A stretch of DNA of 64,000 nucleotides, from contig CAZIAL010000012.1 in assembly GCA_964536965.1 (NCBI GenBank), forward strand, positions 1-64,000, written 5' to 3'. This DNA comes from JACMQW01 sp964536965 (GTDB lineage: Bacteria; Bdellovibrionota; UBA1018). A model generated the notes under the pieces. The model worked only from the letters and a program-made list of their open reading frames with translations. It ran no database searches and was not told the origin of the DNA. Position numbers and translations under genes: made by a program. This document shows positions 29,500-37,103 of this stretch, piece by piece (within the stretch, counting starts at the first letter, position 1; the number at the start of each line of letters is the position of its first letter).

Positions 29500-30741
29500 A
29501 TGAAGCCCATTTCTACCGTCCCTAAATCCATGACTCTCGGCATGAGTTCGATCGCGATGACTTTGCACCTCCTGGCCGGGAATGCCATGGCCGCCGAGCC
29601 GAAGGTCGCGCCACCCGCGAAGAACTCACCGAGCTGGATCCAGAAAATGAAGGCGCTCGAGACCTCCCTGAATAACCTTCTCTTCGATATTACGAACGAC
29701 GAGCGGTTCGAGAATAAAAAGAATTTCAAGGCCATCGAAGCGAATGCGGTCCGGTTCGCCAAACTCGCGCACTCGGTGTCGGGCAAGATGGCGGGATCCC
29801 CCGACCACGACCAGAGCCTGCAGATGATCGGTGCCGATTTTTCCCGCGAAGCCGATTATGCCGTGAAGTCCCTGAAAGCGGGACATCGCGCCTATGCGCG
29901 GGTCATCCTCAGCTCGATGACCAACTACTGCGTCGCCTGCCATACGCGGACGAACACCGGTCCGAGCTTCGTCGGATTTAAAGGAGATCCCCGGCTCGAA
30001 CGACTGCCCCCGTTCGCGAAGGGAAATTACCTCGTCGCCATCCGGGAGTTCGACCGAGCACTGGGCGAGTTCCAGAAAATCGCCGAAGACGAATCCGCGG
30101 CGCAAAGCCGTATCTACGATTATGAGCGGTCTCTCCGCTACGCGCTGAGCGTCGCGGTCCGCGTGAAGCGGGATCCGGACCTGGCACTGAAGCTCGTCGA
30201 GACGGTGAACGCCAATGCGAAGGCGCCCTATTTCCTGAAGGCCCAGGCTCTCGAATGGAAGAAATCCTTGCTCGAATGGAAGGCGGAAAAGCCCGTTCGG
30301 GACGCGGATGCGAATAAACTTTTCACGGAGGCGACCCGCCTCGTGGCGAAGGCCCGCGAAACCCAGAAGTTCCCGGCCGATCGTTCGGCGGACATCCTCT
30401 ATCTGCGGGCGAGCGGAGTCCTGCATGAGCTCCTCGGACTCGCGCCGAAGGGCGAGTTCGCATCGAAAGCGCTCTATCTCGCGGGCCTTTCTTACGACGT
30501 CCTTTCCGATTACGGAATTCGGGACTTCAGTGAATTTTATTACCGCTCGTGCATTCGGACCACCCCGCATTCCGAAATCGCGAAAGAGTGTTACCGCAGG
30601 TACGAAGAGAGCGTTTACTTAGGTTATACGGGAAGCGGAGGAACTTATATCCCATCGGACGTTCGAGCCCGGCTGAATGAGCTTGAGCTTCTTTCGACGC
30701 CGGAGCCGGACTTGAAAACCAAGTCCCCCGAACTCCAGTAG
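29500..30741 (+). CDS. Periplasmic CxxCH (cytochrome c-like) repeat-rich protein
   Basis: The ATG at 29500 follows gaggag (29488-29493). The 413-residue product has a signal peptide (LGMSSIAMTLHLLAGNAMAA). One heme-attachment motif, CVACH, lies in SMTNYCVACHTRTNTGPS at about residue 150, preceded by a helical region containing HSVSGKMAGSPDHDQSL. The remaining 250 residues are helical and TPR-like (ALYLAGLSYDVLSDY, EFYYRSCIRTTPHSEIAKECYRRYEE). I do not know a named family. It probably carries a single c-type heme in the periplasm and may sense or shuttle electrons. It is first in a likely unit with the next three genes, behind a sigma-54-like promoter. Confidence 0.75.
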   Translation: MKPISTVPKSMTLGMSSIAMTLHLLAGNAMAAEPKVAPPAKNSPSWIQKMKALETSLNNLLFDITNDERFENKKNFKAIEANAVRFAKLAHSVSGKMAGSPDHDQSLQMIGADFSREADYAVKSLKAGHRAYARVILSSMTNYCVACHTRTNTGPSFVGFKGDPRLERLPPFAKGNYLVAIREFDRALGEFQKIAEDESAAQSRIYDYERSLRYALSVAVRVKRDPDLALKLVETVNANAKAPYFLKAQALEWKKSLLEWKAEKPVRDADANKLFTEATRLVAKARETQKFPADRSADILYLRASGVLHELLGLAPKGEFASKALYLAGLSYDVLSDYGIRDFSEFYYRSCIRTTPHSEIAKECYRRYEESVYLGYTGSGGTYIPSDVRARLNELELLSTPEPDLKTKSPELQ

Positions 30742-30749
30742 GAGGCACC

Positions 30750-31076
30750 ATGTCCGTTACGATCGTATGGCTCGACGAAGGAGTCGCGAAAATCTATCAT
30801 TTCTCGGAAGACCGGATGGAAAGAGAGGTCCTCCACCTCGAAATCGGAAGCCCGGAAAGTGATTTGGTGCTTTCGGGCCACCTTGCGAACTCCAAGCAAA
30901 TCCTGATTCTGAGCCCTGGTCCGGTGGGGGAGGATTACGCCAAACGGACCCAGGCTCGTTTTCCCGAGCTTTCCCGACGAATCGTTGGGTGCGAGACGCT
31001 CGAAAAGGCCGATGACGTAGCCGTCGCCGACTATGCGATCAAGTATTTTCGAAAGCCCGTAAAACAGACGGTTTAG
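30750..31076 (+). CDS. Small protein resembling the eRF1-like C-terminal fold
   Basis: The 108-residue protein starts with VTIVWLDEGVAKIYHFSED, like the start of the bacterial eRF1/translational-machinery-like fold in which an acidic residue and an AKIY/AKVF strand are conserved. Later it reads KQILILSPGPVGEDYAKRTQARFPEL, comparable with the GPG loop of that fold. The resemblance is by eye only. A good ribosome site (taggagg) precedes the ATG, which is 8 bases after the previous stop, so it belongs to the same unit as the CxxCH protein. The function is unknown. Confidence 0.65.
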   Translation: MSVTIVWLDEGVAKIYHFSEDRMEREVLHLEIGSPESDLVLSGHLANSKQILILSPGPVGEDYAKRTQARFPELSRRIVGCETLEKADDVAVADYAIKYFRKPVKQTV

Positions 31077-31143
31077 CCATATTCTGGCGTGAACTTTTAT
31101 CCCATACTGCGATAAATGATGGGCCAGGGAGTATGAGGAAACG

Positions 31144-32562
31144 ATGACTGAAATGAAGGGCCGGCTACTCGTAGTCGATGACGAGCTCGAAATGCGCTCG
31201 CTCCTAAACGATTTCTTTTCGAGCCAGGGATATCAGGTCTTCCCTTTCGAATCGGCGGTCGATGCCATCCAGGCCCTAGGGCCGGGTGGACGTCATTCCG
31301 CGGACCAGGAACTCGGAGACATCGATGCGATCGTCTCCGACATTAAGATGCCCCAAGTCGACGGACTCGAGTTCGCGGCCCGTCTCCAGCTGCTTCGTCC
31401 GGAAATCCCGATGATTCTGATCACGGCTTTCGGTTCGATCGAAACCGCGATCGAAGCGATGAAGCGCGGTGCGTTCCATTATGTGGTGAAGCCGTTCAAA
31501 CTCGCCGAAATGGCGGTGAACGTGGATCGCGCGGTCGAACACCGAAAGTTGCTCCGAGACAACACTGCGCTCCGGCAAGAAGTGAAGCGCAACTGGGGTA
31601 TGGCTGGCGTGCTCGGAAAGAGTCCGGGGATGAAAGCGGTTTTCGACCTGGTCGGCCGGGTTTCCCAGGCGACGGCGAACGTGCTCATTACCGGAGAGAG
31701 CGGAACGGGAAAGGAAATGGTCGCTCGGGCCATTCACGAAACGGGTCCGCGCGCGCGAAAACCATTCGTCGCGATCAACTGCACGGCGATTCCCGAGAGC
31801 TTGCTCGAAAGCGAGCTCTTCGGACATGCAAAAGGTTCGTTCACGGGCGCCGTGAACAGGAAACGCGGCCTTTTCGAAGAGGCGGAGGGCGGAACGCTCT
31901 TTCTGGATGAGATCGGCGATATGAACGTCGCTCTGCAGGCGAAACTGCTCCGCGTGATTCAGGAGCGGAAGGTGCGCGCGGTCGGCGATAATCTCGCGCG
32001 CGACGTCGACGTGCGGATCGTCGCGGCGACGCATAAGGACCTGAAAGCCGCGATCAAGGACGAACGGTTTCGCGAGGACCTTTACTATCGCTTGAGCGTC
32101 ATTCCCATCGCGATTCCGCCGCTCCGTCATCGAAAGGAAGATATTCCGCTCTTAGCCGAGCATTTTCTGAAAAAATACGCCGCGACGAACCATTCGAATG
32201 TCCGGGGCTTCACCAAACGCGCGATCTCGAAACTGCTCGCCATGCGCTGGGAAGGAAACGTCCGTGAGCTCGAGAACGTCGTCGAACGCGCAGTCGTCCT
32301 GGGGACGGGGACGTTGCTCGACGAGGCGGATATTCCCACGCAGGACGGCGAATCGGCGGATGCGTTCTTCGGCACCGCGGTCGAGACCTTTCCGACCGTC
32401 GACGAGCTCGAACGGAAATACATTCTGATGGTGCTCCAGAAGACCGGAGGCCGCCGCGATAAAGCCTCGCAGATTCTGGGGATGAACCGGCGTACCCTCT
32501 ATCGGAAGTTGAACGAATACGGGGTGGTTTCGACCGAGGATGCGGAAGGCGCGGAGGGGTAA
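31144..32562 (+). CDS. Sigma-54-dependent NtrC-family response regulator
   Basis: The 472-residue regulator has a receiver domain with phospho-acceptor Asp66 (VSDIKMPQVDG), an AAA+ domain with Walker A GESGTGKE at 184-191, the sigma-54 contact loop as GSFTGA (231-236, a known variant of GAFTGA) and Walker B LFLDEIGD. A C-terminal Fis-type helix-turn-helix (KASQILGMNRRTLYRKL) completes it. It activates RNA polymerase bound at -24/-12 promoters after phosphorylation. The kinase encoded 2 bases downstream is the obvious partner. One candidate target promoter lies at 29446. Confidence 0.95.
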   Translation: MTEMKGRLLVVDDELEMRSLLNDFFSSQGYQVFPFESAVDAIQALGPGGRHSADQELGDIDAIVSDIKMPQVDGLEFAARLQLLRPEIPMILITAFGSIETAIEAMKRGAFHYVVKPFKLAEMAVNVDRAVEHRKLLRDNTALRQEVKRNWGMAGVLGKSPGMKAVFDLVGRVSQATANVLITGESGTGKEMVARAIHETGPRARKPFVAINCTAIPESLLESELFGHAKGSFTGAVNRKRGLFEEAEGGTLFLDEIGDMNVALQAKLLRVIQERKVRAVGDNLARDVDVRIVAATHKDLKAAIKDERFREDLYYRLSVIPIAIPPLRHRKEDIPLLAEHFLKKYAATNHSNVRGFTKRAISKLLAMRWEGNVRELENVVERAVVLGTGTLLDEADIPTQDGESADAFFGTAVETFPTVDELERKYILMVLQKTGGRRDKASQILGMNRRTLYRKLNEYGVVSTEDAEGAEG

Positions 32563-32564
32563 GC

Positions 32565-33677
32565 GTGGCTCCGCTCGGTTTCACGGATACGGATAACGTT
32601 TATTATCGCTGCGTCGAGGATTGCAGCGAAGCGATCATGATTTCCGATTTTTCGGGAAAACTGGTCTATGTGAATCCGGCCTGGTCGCGATCTTACGGCT
32701 ACTCGCGCGAGGAGGCGCTGGGCGAAACATCCCGGATCCTGCGCTCCGGACTTCAGTCGAAAGAATTCTATGAGGGCATTTGGAAGAAAATCCTCGACCC
32801 GGCGGTGGGGCATTGGCGCGGCGAGCTTACGAACAAGGCGAAGGATGGAACCCTCGTCCCGGTGCTGCTCACGATCACGCCGGTTCGCGACGCCGCCAAG
32901 GAGATCAAGGGATTCATGGGAATCGCCGTCGACATGACGGCCATGAAGGAGATGGAAGCGAAAGTCGCCCATCAGGACCGACTGGCTTCGGTGGGGACCC
33001 TGGCGAGCGGTCTCGCGCACGAGATCGGTACGCCACTGGGCGTGGTACGGGGGCGCGCTGAATTTCTGATGATGAAGTCGAACGATCCGGAGACGAAACG
33101 CGAACTCGAAGTGATCACGACGCAGACGGATCGGATTTCGAAGCTGATTCGTTCGCTCCTGAGAGTGAGCCGCAGTTTTAGCGATGCCGTGATGACGGAT
33201 GTTTCCGTCCTGGAGGTCGCGCAGGAAATCATCTCTCTCGTCGGGCAGAATTTTCGGAACGAGGGGGTTTCGATTCATCTCGAGGTCCCGGCCGACTATA
33301 CGATCCGGGCGGACTTCGCGCGACTCGAGCAGGTTTTTCTGAACCTCGTGATGAATTCCCTCCACGCCATCCAGAAAGCGAAGGCCGATGGCCGTTCCGT
33401 TGGGCACGCGCTCCGGATCCGCGCGATGAAATCCGGCGGAACCGATCGTATCGAGGTCCAAGACACGGGTTGCGGAATTTCTCCGGAGAATCTGCGACGC
33501 CTTTTCAAACCTTTCTTTACGACAAAAGATGTCGGGCAGGGCACGGGTCTCGGGCTCGCCATCGTTTCCCAGCTCCTTTCGGAGATGGATTCGCGGATTA
33601 CGGTCGAGTCCGAGATCGACCAGGGCGCGGTTTTCATCATGGAATTCGGCGCGCCGATGGGTTCGCAAAGTGTTTGA
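32565..33677 (+). CDS. PAS-domain histidine kinase paired with the NtrC-type regulator
   Basis: The GTG at 32565 lies 2 bases past the regulator's stop with gcggagggg as ribosome site. The 370-residue soluble kinase has a PAS/PAC domain (about 12-130, ISDFSGKLVYVNPAWSRSY ... GFMGIAVDMTAMKEM), then HisKA with His152 (LAHEIGTPLGVVRG) and an ATPase domain (NLVMNSLHAI, DTGCGISPENL, GTGLGLAIVSQL). The AHEIGTPLG form is of the NtrB/ZraS type, matching a sigma-54 activator partner. PAS with no membrane segment suggests a redox, gas or ligand signal in the cytoplasm. Its last codons overlap the next gene. Confidence 0.93.
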   Translation: MAPLGFTDTDNVYYRCVEDCSEAIMISDFSGKLVYVNPAWSRSYGYSREEALGETSRILRSGLQSKEFYEGIWKKILDPAVGHWRGELTNKAKDGTLVPVLLTITPVRDAAKEIKGFMGIAVDMTAMKEMEAKVAHQDRLASVGTLASGLAHEIGTPLGVVRGRAEFLMMKSNDPETKRELEVITTQTDRISKLIRSLLRVSRSFSDAVMTDVSVLEVAQEIISLVGQNFRNEGVSIHLEVPADYTIRADFARLEQVFLNLVMNSLHAIQKAKADGRSVGHALRIRAMKSGGTDRIEVQDTGCGISPENLRRLFKPFFTTKDVGQGTGLGLAIVSQLLSEMDSRITVESEIDQGAVFIMEFGAPMGSQSV

Positions 33678-34395
33678 GCATCGTTTAGAGCAAGACGTCG
33701 ACTGGCGGGTGATTCTCCATTGGTTCCTCCTCAGCTTTAGCGGGGGTTGCATCAACGCCGGCGGATTCCTGGCGACGGGCCGGTTCGTCAGTCATGTCAC
33801 GGGATTCGCGACGCTCTTTGGCGCCAGTGTCGTCGATCATGAGTTTATGTCGGCGGTCGGGATCCTTTCCGTCCCTTTTTACTTCCTTGCGGGTGCGTTC
33901 GTTGCGGGCATGCTCATCGATCGGGCGGTGGCCCGGGGGAAGCGGGCCCGCTTCGATATCGTGATGGGACTCAGCGGCTTGTGTCTCTTCATTTGCGCCT
34001 CGGCGGGATCGCTTTCGCAGTTTGGGGGATTTGGCAGCGTCCTGAAGCTGAAGGAAGTCTACATCCTGCTCGCGCTCCTCTGCCTCGCATGCGGTCTCCA
34101 GAACGGGGCGATTACCTCGTCCTCGGGAAAATCGGTGCGCACCACGCATCTGACGGGTCTGACGACCGACCTCGGGCTGGGGCTTGCGAAACTGGTGACC
34201 TACTCGCGTCGCCGGGGTGAACTTTTCGACAAGGAACTCTACGCGAATCGCTTGCGCGTGGGTTCGATTTCCGCGTTCATTCTGGGTTCGGCCGTCGGCG
34301 CCTGGTTTTTTATGAAGCTCGGTTTCCAGGGTTTTCTTTTGCCGGCGATGATTTCCTTTTACGTCGCTTATCGCGGTCGTTCCCGCTCGGGTTAA
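33670..34395 (+). CDS. DUF1275 (YoaK-like) membrane protein
   Basis: I start at the GTG at 33670, which overlaps the kinase stop by 8 bases; the frame upstream of it is inside the kinase gene. The 241-residue product has six membrane segments. It shows the typical DUF1275 features: an early FSGGCINAGGFLATGRFVSHVTG, a middle LACGLQNGAITSSSGKSVRTTHLTG and a late YANRLRVGSISAFILGSAVGAW. The function of the family is not known. Coupling to the two-component pair suggests it is part of the same response or acts in signalling at the membrane. Confidence 0.88.
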   Translation: MFEHRLEQDVDWRVILHWFLLSFSGGCINAGGFLATGRFVSHVTGFATLFGASVVDHEFMSAVGILSVPFYFLAGAFVAGMLIDRAVARGKRARFDIVMGLSGLCLFICASAGSLSQFGGFGSVLKLKEVYILLALLCLACGLQNGAITSSSGKSVRTTHLTGLTTDLGLGLAKLVTYSRRRGELFDKELYANRLRVGSISAFILGSAVGAWFFMKLGFQGFLLPAMISFYVAYRGRSRSG

Positions 34396-34500
34396 ATTGG
34401 CCTATGGCCCGCGCCGGACGGGACGAAATGTCATTCGGCTCCCGGGAGCTACGGATAAAATCGTTTTAAGCAGGTACGGACGCTGCAATTCGAGTTAGGC

Positions 34501-36927
34501 ATGACTCTCCCGCAGACGATCGCCGAGACGGAGATCCAAGGTCACCCCGTTCGGGGTCGGCCCGGTGTCTGCCGTCATTGCGGTGACCTGGTCCCGCGGG
34601 CGCGTCGCGCACGGGACGGCGCGGAGTTCTGCTGCGAGGGTTGCGCGGCGGTGTATGCGCTTCTGCGTGAGCTGGATTATGACCAGACCTATTATTCGCT
34701 GAGAGGTGGGAAAGTGGGGGGGCGGAAGCCCGCGGATGCTTCGGGGGAGGATTTCTCTGCGCTCGATGCGCCGCCCTTTCGGACCCTCCCCGGGGCGGCA
34801 ACCCTTGATTTCTTCCTCGAGGGAATTCACTGCACCGCCTGCGTATGGATTCTCGAGCGACTGCCCGAAATGAACGGCGGTATTCTCGCCGCCCGGCTCG
34901 ATGCCGGAAAGTCGTTGCTGCGAGTGACGGTCGCGGCGACGGGGAAATTCGAGGACGCGGCCCGGCTTCTCGTTCGGTTAGGTTATCCACCGCATCCGGT
35001 GCGGAGTTCGGAGGAAAGCGCCGCACGTCTCGCGGAGGCAGATCGCAGTACGCTCAAGCGAATGGGCGTGGCGGCCTTCGCGGCGATGAACGTGATGATC
35101 TATTCGGTCGCGCTCTACGCGAACGTCGCCGGCGGATATGCTTGGCTTTTCCGTATTCTTTCGTTGCTGACGGCGCTTCCGGCGCTGACCTATTCCGCAT
35201 GGCCGTTCTATCAATCCGCGGTCCGCGCGCTTCGGGGGCGTCGCATCTCGATCGACCTTCCCATCTCCTTGGCCTTCATCGGAGGATTCGCCGAAAGTAC
35301 GCGTCAGGTCGCTCTCGGCACGAATCTCGTCTATCTCGACTCGATCACGAGTCTCGTTTTCCTCATGCTCGGCAGCCGATATGCGCTTTCGCGCCTAGAG
35401 CGGGCCGAGCTTTCGAAGTCAGGCATTCTCCAGTCTCTTCTCCCGGCTCGGGTGAGGCGGAGGGAGGAGACTGGAGAAGTCGTCCTCGTCCGAGCGAGCG
35501 CGCTTCGGGCGAACGACCGCATCCTGCTCCACGCGGGCGAGAAGGTCCCGGCCGATGGAGAAATCGTGGAAGGAGCGGGGGCGGCCGATCTTTCCTTTCT
35601 TACGGGCGAATCGAAACCCGTCGCGCTCCATCCGATGGCGCGGCTGTTCGCGGGGAGTCGAATCATCGCGGGCGATCTCGAAATGCGGGTCGCGGCGACG
35701 GGGCGGGACACTTGTCTGGGCGAAATCGAAACGAAGCTGGACTGGACTCCGCCGCGCTCGAATCTCCGGACGGTCCGCAGCGATCGCTGGGCGCGCGTAT
35801 TCCTCGCCAGCGTGCTCGGCCTGGCGATCGTCCTCTTCCTCGCCTTCGGCCCGGAAAACATCGACGAAGCCGTTCGTCGTTCGCTTTCCCTTCTGATCAT
35901 CGCCTGTCCGTGTGCGCTGGCGCTCGCGACTCCACTGACGCTCGCGCGGGCCTTTCGGCTCGCCGCCTCGCATGGAATTCTCGTCCGTGATTTCGACGCC
36001 TTCGATCGGATTCTCGAGGCGGACCGAATCGTGATCGATAAGACGGGAACGCTGACCACGGGACGTCCGCGGGTGTCGGGTTGGCACTGGGATGGGCGCG
36101 TGGGCGAGGCGGAGCGAAATCGACTGCTTTCCATCGCGTACTCGCTCGAGGCTCGCGCTCGCCACCCGTACGGGAAGGCGATCGTAGCGGAGCTTGAAAA
36201 CCGATCCGGTGTGCGGCATCTGGCCGGACTTTCCGCCTTCGAAGAGGCCGGACTCGGGACGACCGCTCGTTTCGATGGCCGGGTTTATGGAATCGGACGG
36301 CCGCGCGATTTCGCCGATACGGGTGTCGAGTTTCGCCGCGACGGGGAGCTTCTCGCACGCATCGAATTCGCGGACGAGATTCGTCCGGAGTCGGCGGTAG
36401 TCGTCGCGGAACTTCGAAAACGCGGGCTGCCGCTCGAGATTTTTTCGGGCGACGCGGAAACCATCGTGGGCGAAGTCGCCCGGAGCGTCGGAATCGCGGA
36501 GTGGCGCGCGCGGGTCACTCCCGAGGGAAAGGCGCTCATCGTCGAGGAGCCCCGCTGTGCGAGAGCGATCGCGATCGGGGATGGCGTGAACGACGCCCTG
36601 GCGCTGCGACGGGCATTCGTCGGCATTGCGTTTAACCGCGGAGGGGGGGAGTCGCTCGAGTCGTCCCTTTCGGCGAACGACGTGGTGATCCTGCGGCCGG
36701 ATCTCGGTGCGCTGGTCGATCTCCTCGAGGTTTCACGAAAATATCGACGTACTCTGCGCAGAAACGCCGCTTTTTCCATTTTCTACAACCTCGTCGGCGC
36801 CTCCTTCGCGGCGATGGGTCACATCCACCCCCTCGTCGCGGCGATCGCCATGCCGGTCAGTGCCCTGACGGTTTTCCTGTCGACCGCGGCCGGACTGAGG
36901 GAGTCGAGTCAGGAAGGCGGCCGATGA
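34501..36927 (+). CDS. ccoI: Cation-transporting P-type ATPase for cbb3 oxidase assembly (CcoI/FixI)
   Basis: The 808-residue P1B-type ATPase exports copper needed for cbb3 oxidase. At the N-terminus is a Cys-rich segment (CRHCGD ... FCCEGC) typical of FixI/CcoI, followed by a heavy-metal domain with CTAC (GIHCTACVW). The membrane copper site is CPC at 469-471 (IIACPCALALATP). Catalytic features are TGES, phosphorylated Asp513 in DKTGTLT, the HP pair (ARHPYGKAI) and GDGVNDALAL. It starts the cco operon, 105 bases after the DUF1275 gene, and overlaps ccoS by ATGA. Confidence 0.94.
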   Translation: MTLPQTIAETEIQGHPVRGRPGVCRHCGDLVPRARRARDGAEFCCEGCAAVYALLRELDYDQTYYSLRGGKVGGRKPADASGEDFSALDAPPFRTLPGAATLDFFLEGIHCTACVWILERLPEMNGGILAARLDAGKSLLRVTVAATGKFEDAARLLVRLGYPPHPVRSSEESAARLAEADRSTLKRMGVAAFAAMNVMIYSVALYANVAGGYAWLFRILSLLTALPALTYSAWPFYQSAVRALRGRRISIDLPISLAFIGGFAESTRQVALGTNLVYLDSITSLVFLMLGSRYALSRLERAELSKSGILQSLLPARVRRREETGEVVLVRASALRANDRILLHAGEKVPADGEIVEGAGAADLSFLTGESKPVALHPMARLFAGSRIIAGDLEMRVAATGRDTCLGEIETKLDWTPPRSNLRTVRSDRWARVFLASVLGLAIVLFLAFGPENIDEAVRRSLSLLIIACPCALALATPLTLARAFRLAASHGILVRDFDAFDRILEADRIVIDKTGTLTTGRPRVSGWHWDGRVGEAERNRLLSIAYSLEARARHPYGKAIVAELENRSGVRHLAGLSAFEEAGLGTTARFDGRVYGIGRPRDFADTGVEFRRDGELLARIEFADEIRPESAVVVAELRKRGLPLEIFSGDAETIVGEVARSVGIAEWRARVTPEGKALIVEEPRCARAIAIGDGVNDALALRRAFVGIAFNRGGGESLESSLSANDVVILRPDLGALVDLLEVSRKYRRTLRRNAAFSIFYNLVGASFAAMGHIHPLVAAIAMPVSALTVFLSTAAGLRESSQEGGR

Positions 36928-37103
36928 CGATCATTTATGTGCTCGCGCCTCTCTCTTTGGGTCTCGCGGGTCTCTTTGTTTATGTTTTTTTCCGCGCAGT
37001 CGATGGCGGGCAGTTCCAGGACCTGGATACGCCCGCTCACCGCGCCCTCTACGATTCACCCCCTATCGATTCCGAGAAAGGAAATCCCCATGTCCCTCGC
37101 TGA
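36924..37103 (+). CDS. ccoS: cbb3-type cytochrome oxidase assembly protein CcoS
   Basis: A 59-residue frame starts at an ATG overlapping the ccoI stop (ATGA): it begins MTIIYVLAPLSLGLAGLFVY and continues FFRAVDGGQFQDLDTPAHR. The single N-terminal membrane helix followed by the F-x-WA/V-x3-GQF(D/Q)DLD-type motif is the CcoS signature. CcoS helps insert cofactors into CcoN. The gene overlaps the start of ccoNO by 14 bases. Confidence 0.93.
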   Translation: MTIIYVLAPLSLGLAGLFVYVFFRAVDGGQFQDLDTPAHRALYDSPPIDSEKGNPHVPR

